The position numbers were made by a program, and so were the translations under genes. The notes under the pieces were generated by a model, which saw only the letters and a program-made list of their open reading frames with translations, was not told the origin of the DNA and did no database searches. Positions 5,913 through 9,559 of a DNA stretch of 9,559 nt are shown here, in pieces. Numbering within the stretch: position 1 is the stretch's first letter; every line of letters starts with the position of its first letter. This DNA comes from Deltaproteobacteria bacterium (GTDB lineage Bacteria; Desulfobacterota; Syntrophia; Syntrophales; UBA5619): contig JAMDBG010000100.1 of NCBI GenBank assembly GCA_023487865.1, forward strand, positions 1 to 9,559. Direction: 5' to 3'.

Positions 5913-7085
5913 ATGTGGCAGGGTAGGGAACCGGCTGTGACGCTGAAGGCGGCAACGCCAAAGTGCGCTGCACCGGCTGATGACGGTGTTGAGGATAAGA
6001 CGGCAGCTACACTTTCGGATGCGGTTTCCCGGCGCTGGAAATTTTCCGAATTGCTCGCGGATCCGGCCGTGCGGGCCCGCTGGGAAAAGGTCCGCCGGTA
6101 TTTCTTTCTCCGCGAATCCACCTATGACATGTGCAACCGCTGCAACCTGATCTGTGACGGCTGCTATTATTATGAGGGGGCCAAGCAGTTCGCCTGTGAA
6201 AACAGCGATCCGGAGGCATGGCGGAGACTCATGCGCGATGAGAAGGCGCGCGGCATCACCTTTGTGGTCCTTGCCGGGGCCGAACCCTCCCTGGTCCCCG
6301 AACTGCTGGAGGTCTGCTTTGCCGAGATGCCCCTGGGATGCATCGCCACGAACGGGGTCCGTCGCATCGATCCCGCCGTCGGATATCGGCTGCATATCTC
6401 CGTCTGGGGCAATGACGAAACCAGCTTCCGCGTGCGCAAGGCCAAGGGGCTTCTGGACCGCCAGATCGCCAACTACCGCGGCGATCCCCGCGCCGTGTTC
6501 GTTTATACCTTTACACGGGAAAACATTGATGAAATCTCCGAGGTCATGGCCGTCCTGGCCGCCGCGGACTGCCGGGTCACGTTCAACGTCTTTTCCGCGC
6601 CGGTCGGCTATGCAGGGCCGCTGCGGCATGACGAGGCGTCCCTGGCCCGCACACGGGAGGTGATGGGCGCGATGCTGGACCGGTATCCCCGGCACGTCCT
6701 TTTTTCCCCCTATAATATCGTCGCCCATACCCATGCACGGGGCCTTCACGACCTGTACGGCTGCTCCTATCCCCGGAAGAACGAGTCGACGGCCATCGGT
6801 CTGGGCCGTTCTTTCCGCCAGTTCCGGACCGACCTCACCTGGGATCGGGGGGTCGCCTGCTGCGTGCCCGATACGGATTGCGAGGACTGCCGGCATTATG
6901 CGGCGGGGAGCGCCGTCGTCACCGCCCGGCTGTACCGGCACGTGACGGACCCTCCGACCTTCAGGTCGTGGCTGGACTATGTCGATACCTATCTGGCCGT
7001 GTGGGTCATGGGATATGAAAAGGGAGAGAACCTCTGCGCGGAAATGGTTCCGCCGCCGGGGGACGAAGCGATCAGGAAGGCTTAA
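5913..7085 (+). CDS. Radical SAM protein, first of a paralogous pair
   Basis: A predicted radical S-adenosylmethionine enzyme of 390 residues. The 4Fe-4S/SAM motif CNLICDGC supplies C77, C81 and C84. The usual GGEP after strand 2 is GAEP here (122-125). The middle region has HISVWGNDE (161-169), NYRGDP (187-192) and AMLDRYPR (253-260). The C-terminal part carries C284 and the cluster CC-x5-C-x2-C (C316, C317, C323, C326), which may bind an auxiliary iron-sulfur cluster. No cobalamin-binding domain is apparent. I prefer the ATG at 5913 because GGAG at 5902-5905 is 7 nt upstream; ATG 5907 is in frame but too close to that site, and the open frame reaches back to a TTG at 5817 inside the ACP gene. 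It ends 2 nt before its paralogue. The substrate is unknown; the neighbouring ACP suggests a carrier-bound acyl chain. Confidence 0.88.
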   Translation: MWQGREPAVTLKAATPKCAAPADDGVEDKTAATLSDAVSRRWKFSELLADPAVRARWEKVRRYFFLRESTYDMCNRCNLICDGCYYYEGAKQFACENSDPEAWRRLMRDEKARGITFVVLAGAEPSLVPELLEVCFAEMPLGCIATNGVRRIDPAVGYRLHISVWGNDETSFRVRKAKGLLDRQIANYRGDPRAVFVYTFTRENIDEISEVMAVLAAADCRVTFNVFSAPVGYAGPLRHDEASLARTREVMGAMLDRYPRHVLFSPYNIVAHTHARGLHDLYGCSYPRKNESTAIGLGRSFRQFRTDLTWDRGVACCVPDTDCEDCRHYAAGSAVVTARLYRHVTDPPTFRSWLDYVDTYLAVWVMGYEKGENLCAEMVPPPGDEAIRKA

Positions 7086-7087
7086 AG

Positions 7088-8086
7088 ATGCAGACCGTCA
7101 GTTCACTTCTGGATAAACAGTGGTACGAGCGCTACAAGGCGATTTCCCGCTTGAATATCCGCAGTTCGATCTATGATGTGACGAACCAGTGCAACCTCCG
7201 CTGCAAGGGCTGTTTTTTCTTTTCGTCCGACGAGCACAAGGCGGCGCCCGAGGAGACGGATATCGCCCGCTGGGAGGCCTTCGTTGAAAAGGAGCAGGAG
7301 CGCGGGGTCAATCTGGCGATCCTCATCGGTGGGGAACCGACCCTCCATCTGGACCGCGTGGAGGCCTTCTACAAACGCCTGCCCACGTTCTGCGCCACGA
7401 ACGGTCTGATCAAGGTTCCCCGCGACCGTTTTCCCGACATGATGGTGGGCATCTCTCTGTGGGGCGACGAAGAGGACGAGAAGCTCCTCCGGGGAAAAGA
7501 CGCCTTTGCCGTCTCCAGCCGGAATTACGTCGGCGACCCGAATACGTATTATCTGTACACCATCACCCCCCGGCAGATCGGGCGGACGGAAAGGGTCATC
7601 CGCCGCATCGCCGAGGCCGGGTTCAAGGTCCATATGCAGCTCCTCTCCAACGATGAGGGTGTGGAAGGGTTTACCTGGACCGCCTCCCAGCTCGCCGATA
7701 TCCGCGCCGAGATGGACGCGATGCTCGACCGGTATCCCAGGGCGGTCATTTCCTGCCGGTATTACCATGAGGTCATCACCACCGGCCGGATGCTCGGACG
7801 CCCATTCGGGTGGATGGAATGCCCCTCCGTGACGGAACCCATGGACGACCGTCAGCCCCAGCCGAAACGGCTGATCCGCTTCATCCGCTGGGCGGCCGAT
7901 CTTCAGACGATGCACCGCTGCTGCACGTCGGCTACCCGCGACTGCAGGACCTGCAAGGACGGCGCGGCCCACATGAGCTGGGTGATGGTCAACAAAAGGG
8001 CGCATCTGACTTCCGCAAAGGATCTCCAGAACTGGATCGAAGTCTACGAGATGTTCGCCAAGCTCTACCGGTTCATCCCCTGGTAA
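7088..8086 (+). CDS. Radical SAM protein, second of a paralogous pair
   Basis: A predicted radical SAM enzyme of 332 residues. The cluster motif CNLRCKGC gives C35, C39 and C42, and a standard GGEP is at 81-84. It parallels the preceding protein throughout: GISLWGDEE (121-129), NYVGDP (146-151), YTIT (157-160), AMLDRYPR (211-218), C245, and CC-x5-C-x2-C (C278, C279, C286, C289). The main difference is a shorter N-terminus. AGGAAGG at 7074-7080 lies 7 nt before the ATG, and only 2 nt separate it from the previous stop, so the two are almost certainly co-translated and may form a heterodimer or act in sequence. The C-terminal cysteines suggest an auxiliary cluster, but this is not a canonical SPASM pattern that I can confirm. 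No B12 domain is visible. Reaction and substrate are unknown. Confidence 0.9.
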   Translation: MQTVSSLLDKQWYERYKAISRLNIRSSIYDVTNQCNLRCKGCFFFSSDEHKAAPEETDIARWEAFVEKEQERGVNLAILIGGEPTLHLDRVEAFYKRLPTFCATNGLIKVPRDRFPDMMVGISLWGDEEDEKLLRGKDAFAVSSRNYVGDPNTYYLYTITPRQIGRTERVIRRIAEAGFKVHMQLLSNDEGVEGFTWTASQLADIRAEMDAMLDRYPRAVISCRYYHEVITTGRMLGRPFGWMECPSVTEPMDDRQPQPKRLIRFIRWAADLQTMHRCCTSATRDCRTCKDGAAHMSWVMVNKRAHLTSAKDLQNWIEVYEMFAKLYRFIPW

Positions 8087-8100
8087 TAAAAGAGGAACGG

Positions 8101-8169
8101 ATGGCGCTTTTTTCGCGGGAGCGGTGCGGAAGAAAGACCGTCCTGCAGATTGAGGTTTGGCATGGATGA
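8101..8169 (+). CDS. Possible 22-residue small ORF overlapping the ketosynthase start
   Basis: An ATG at 8101 preceded by AGAGGA (8091-8096) opens a 22-codon frame reading MALFSRERCGRKTVLQIEVW then HG, ending with TGA at 8167-8169. The stop overlaps the ketosynthase ATG (8162) by 8 nt, a layout seen in translationally coupled genes. The peptide is basic with no recognised motif. It could be a coupling leader that delivers ribosomes to the ketosynthase, a genuine small protein, or chance. Confidence 0.3.
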   Translation: MALFSRERCGRKTVLQIEVWHG

Positions 8170-9412
8170 GACGCGACCGGTCATCTTGGGGTATGACGCC
8201 GTATCGCCCCTGGGAACGGAGCTGGAAGGGCAGTGGCAGCGGGCCGCCGCGGGGGAGAGCGGCGTCGGCGAACTGACCCGTTTTCCTCTCCGGGAGGGGT
8301 TCCCCGTCCGGATCGCCGGGCAGGTGGCCAAGATCGACATCACCCCCTATCCGTTTCTCCGTCCCCGCGAGATGGCCCACTGGACTTCCCCCATCTTCGC
8401 TCACGCCCTCCTCGTCGTCCACCGCGCCCTGAACAGGGCGGGACTGGAAATCACGCCGGACCTCGCCCCCCGGGTGGCCGTCACCTTCGGTTCGGCGATC
8501 GGCGGCCTGGATGCGCTGATCGAAGCGGACCGGAACCTGGTGGCTGCGGGGAAGCTTCCTCCGCCCTTCATGAATCCCAATTCCTGCATCAATATGGCGG
8601 GGGGCAAGGTCGCCATTTTTACGGGGGCGACCGGTCCCATCGTCTCGGGCGTCACCGCCTGCGCCACGGGGAGCAGTTCGCTGATCCTCGGGGCGATGTT
8701 CATCGCCCAGGGAATGGCCGACGTGGCGATCTGCGGGGCGGTGGACTTTCCCCTGGTCGAGCCGATCCTGGCCGGATTTGCCACGATGAACGGGGCGTAT
8801 CGACCGAAGGAGGGGGAGGCGCCCCTGCCGCCGGCCGCGGCGAGCTGCCCCTTTTCCCTCTCCCGGCGGGGATTTGTCGTTTCCGAGGGGGCCGGCTGCA
8901 TCGTGATCGCCTCCCGTGCATTCGCCGCCGCCCACGGTCTCCCATTTGAGACGGAACTGGCCGGGTGGGCGATGACCGCCGACGCCTGTCATGCCGTGGC
9001 CCCCAACCCCGCCACGGTTGCCCGCTGCATGGCCGAGAGCATCCGGCATGCCGGCATTTCCCCCGCGGATATCGCCGCGGTCAACGCCCATGCCGCCTCG
9101 ACGAAGGTCGGCGATCAGGTCGAGGCGACAACCCTCAAGGAGGTCTTTGCGGGCCGGATACCCCCCGTGACGGCCAACAAGTCGCAGTTCGGCCATGCGA
9201 TGGGGGCCACCAGCGCCATCGAGTCCATCCTGGCCATGGAGGGCATGCGCCGGGGCGTCCTCCTGCCGACGATCAACCACCGGCCGGATCCGGCCATCGA
9301 TCTGGACTGCGTGGCCGAAGGGGCCAGGCGTGCCGATCAGGAATTTGTCCTGAAGAACGCCTTTGGTTTCGGCGGGTGCAACGCGTGCCTTGTGTTTCGC
9401 CGCGTCAACTGA
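8162..9412 (+). CDS. Beta-ketoacyl-ACP synthase (FabF/KAS II-like)
   Basis: A complete 416-residue ketosynthase, the usual FabF length, which condenses an acyl group with malonyl-ACP by decarboxylative Claisen reaction. The catalytic triad is intact: C167 in TACATGSSS (165-173), H310 in VNAHAAST (307-314) and H345 in NKSQFGHAMGA (339-349), with K340 beside it. Other family marks are VSPLGTELEG (14-23), SRRGFVVSEGAG (234-245) and the C-terminal NAFGFGGCNACL (399-410). The start is ATG 8162 with GAGG at 8152-8155 and a 6-nt spacer; a TTG at 8150 in frame is less likely. The intact Cys-His-His set argues against a chain-length-factor or decarboxylase-only role. Gene position after the radical SAM pair and ACP points to a specialised pathway. 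GC content is visibly higher here (about 70% in sampled lines) than in the ACP and dehydratase genes. Confidence 0.95.
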   Translation: MDETRPVILGYDAVSPLGTELEGQWQRAAAGESGVGELTRFPLREGFPVRIAGQVAKIDITPYPFLRPREMAHWTSPIFAHALLVVHRALNRAGLEITPDLAPRVAVTFGSAIGGLDALIEADRNLVAAGKLPPPFMNPNSCINMAGGKVAIFTGATGPIVSGVTACATGSSSLILGAMFIAQGMADVAICGAVDFPLVEPILAGFATMNGAYRPKEGEAPLPPAAASCPFSLSRRGFVVSEGAGCIVIASRAFAAAHGLPFETELAGWAMTADACHAVAPNPATVARCMAESIRHAGISPADIAAVNAHAASTKVGDQVEATTLKEVFAGRIPPVTANKSQFGHAMGATSAIESILAMEGMRRGVLLPTINHRPDPAIDLDCVAEGARRADQEFVLKNAFGFGGCNACLVFRRVN

Positions 9413-9425
9413 TATTGAAGGATGC

Positions 9426-9455
9426 GTCGGAGCGGCCGTTGCCGGGATCTCCGAC
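9426..9455 (+). repeat. Hairpin 13 nt after the ketosynthase stop
   Basis: GTCGGAG (9426-9432) pairs exactly with CTCCGAC (9449-9455), and inside it CGGC-CGTT-GCCG forms four further pairs, leaving a GGAT bulge on the 3' side. No T-run follows, so it is not a classical intrinsic terminator. It could protect the 3' end of the cluster mRNA or act with the structure further downstream. Confidence 0.45.
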
Positions 9456-9480
9456 AGCGATAATCATTGGAATTGATTGG

Positions 9481-9537
9481 CTGAGTGGACATTTGCACAC
9501 CGGGAACATCGTTCCCTTCGCGCTCAGGATCTTTTTT
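9481..9537 (+). terminator. Possible intrinsic terminator of the plus-strand cluster
   Basis: GGGAAC-ATC-GTTCCC at 9502-9516 is a perfect six-pair stem. It may be enclosed by CTGAG (9481-9485) and CTCAG (9523-9527). Four nucleotides later comes T6 (9532-9537), and an A6 at 9544-9549 would give the reverse strand its own T-run. The interior loops of the outer stem are large, so this is only a moderate candidate. No gene was recognised between the ketosynthase stop and the window end (147 nt). Confidence 0.35.
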
Positions 9538-9559
9538 CGACCCAAAAAATCTCCAGCCG

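Noticed and set aside
5808..6941. A 377-codon minus-strand frame opposite the first radical SAM gene.
   Set aside because: Same reason: no recognisable domain, low-complexity composition, and the plus strand has the CxxxCxxC enzyme with a good ribosome site.
7088..8086. Radical SAM pair as peptide (RiPP) maturases.
   Set aside because: No precursor-like peptide with a conserved leader or repeated core is present apart from the 15- and 22-codon overlapping frames, and the neighbours are acyl-carrier genes.
7103..9280. A 725-codon open frame on the minus strand opposite the second radical SAM and ketosynthase genes.
   Set aside because: Its product is dominated by Gly, Arg, Pro, Asp and His without any domain, while the opposite strand carries two full, motif-complete enzymes. 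Long antisense frames are expected in GC-rich genes.
5585..9412. Naming the cluster a ladderane or aryl polyene pathway.
   Set aside because: The gene types overlap only partly with either, and no search was possible. The name would go beyond the evidence.
1..9559. tRNA, rRNA, CRISPR, insertion sequence or prophage features.
   Set aside because: No cloverleaf, regularly spaced repeats, transposase or integrase motifs were seen on either strand.

Overview
The window looks like chromosomal DNA of a moderately GC-rich, Gram-negative bacterium that is probably anaerobic. An outer-membrane beta-barrel with a signal peptide and the YidD and Ddl homologues point to Gram-negative envelope biology. 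Two oxygen-sensitive radical SAM enzymes suggest anaerobic life. The overall style (CTTGACA-type -35 boxes, a YidD/TPR/barrel neighbourhood, a dispersed FAS-like gene set) fits Desulfobacterota/former Deltaproteobacteria such as Syntrophales best. That placement is inference from gene content, not a database match.

Left part (1-3611), minus strand, one probable transcription unit read right to left: a TPR protein with a C-terminal hydrophobic domain (GTG start at 3611), a YidD homologue with an unusual N-terminal extension, an outer-membrane beta-barrel protein, a D-Ala-D-Ala ligase homologue, and possibly the first codons of another gene running off the left edge. Gaps are 1 to 20 nt except before the last, so co-transcription is likely. 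The theme is envelope assembly.

Middle (3612-3822): a 211-nt divergent intergenic region, the longest gene-free stretch in the window, with an inverted repeat and weak promoter-like elements in both directions.

Right part (3823-9412), plus strand: a membrane-anchored NodB-type polysaccharide deacetylase, a hotdog-fold dehydratase-like protein, an acyl carrier protein, two paralogous radical SAM proteins and a complete beta-ketoacyl-ACP synthase. A perfect TTGACA box lies before the dehydratase gene and another before the ACP gene. After the synthase stop come two hairpins, the second followed by a T6 tract. The set reads as a dedicated ACP-based pathway: the synthase extends a chain held on the ACP, the hotdog protein may dehydrate (or only bind) it, and the radical SAM pair may modify it. 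Ketoreductase, enoyl reductase, acyl-activating enzyme, phosphopantetheinyl transferase and exporter are absent, so the rest must be outside the window or borrowed from housekeeping fatty acid synthesis. This cluster is the best candidate here for an undescribed system.

No tRNA, rRNA, CRISPR array, insertion sequence or phage gene was recognised.
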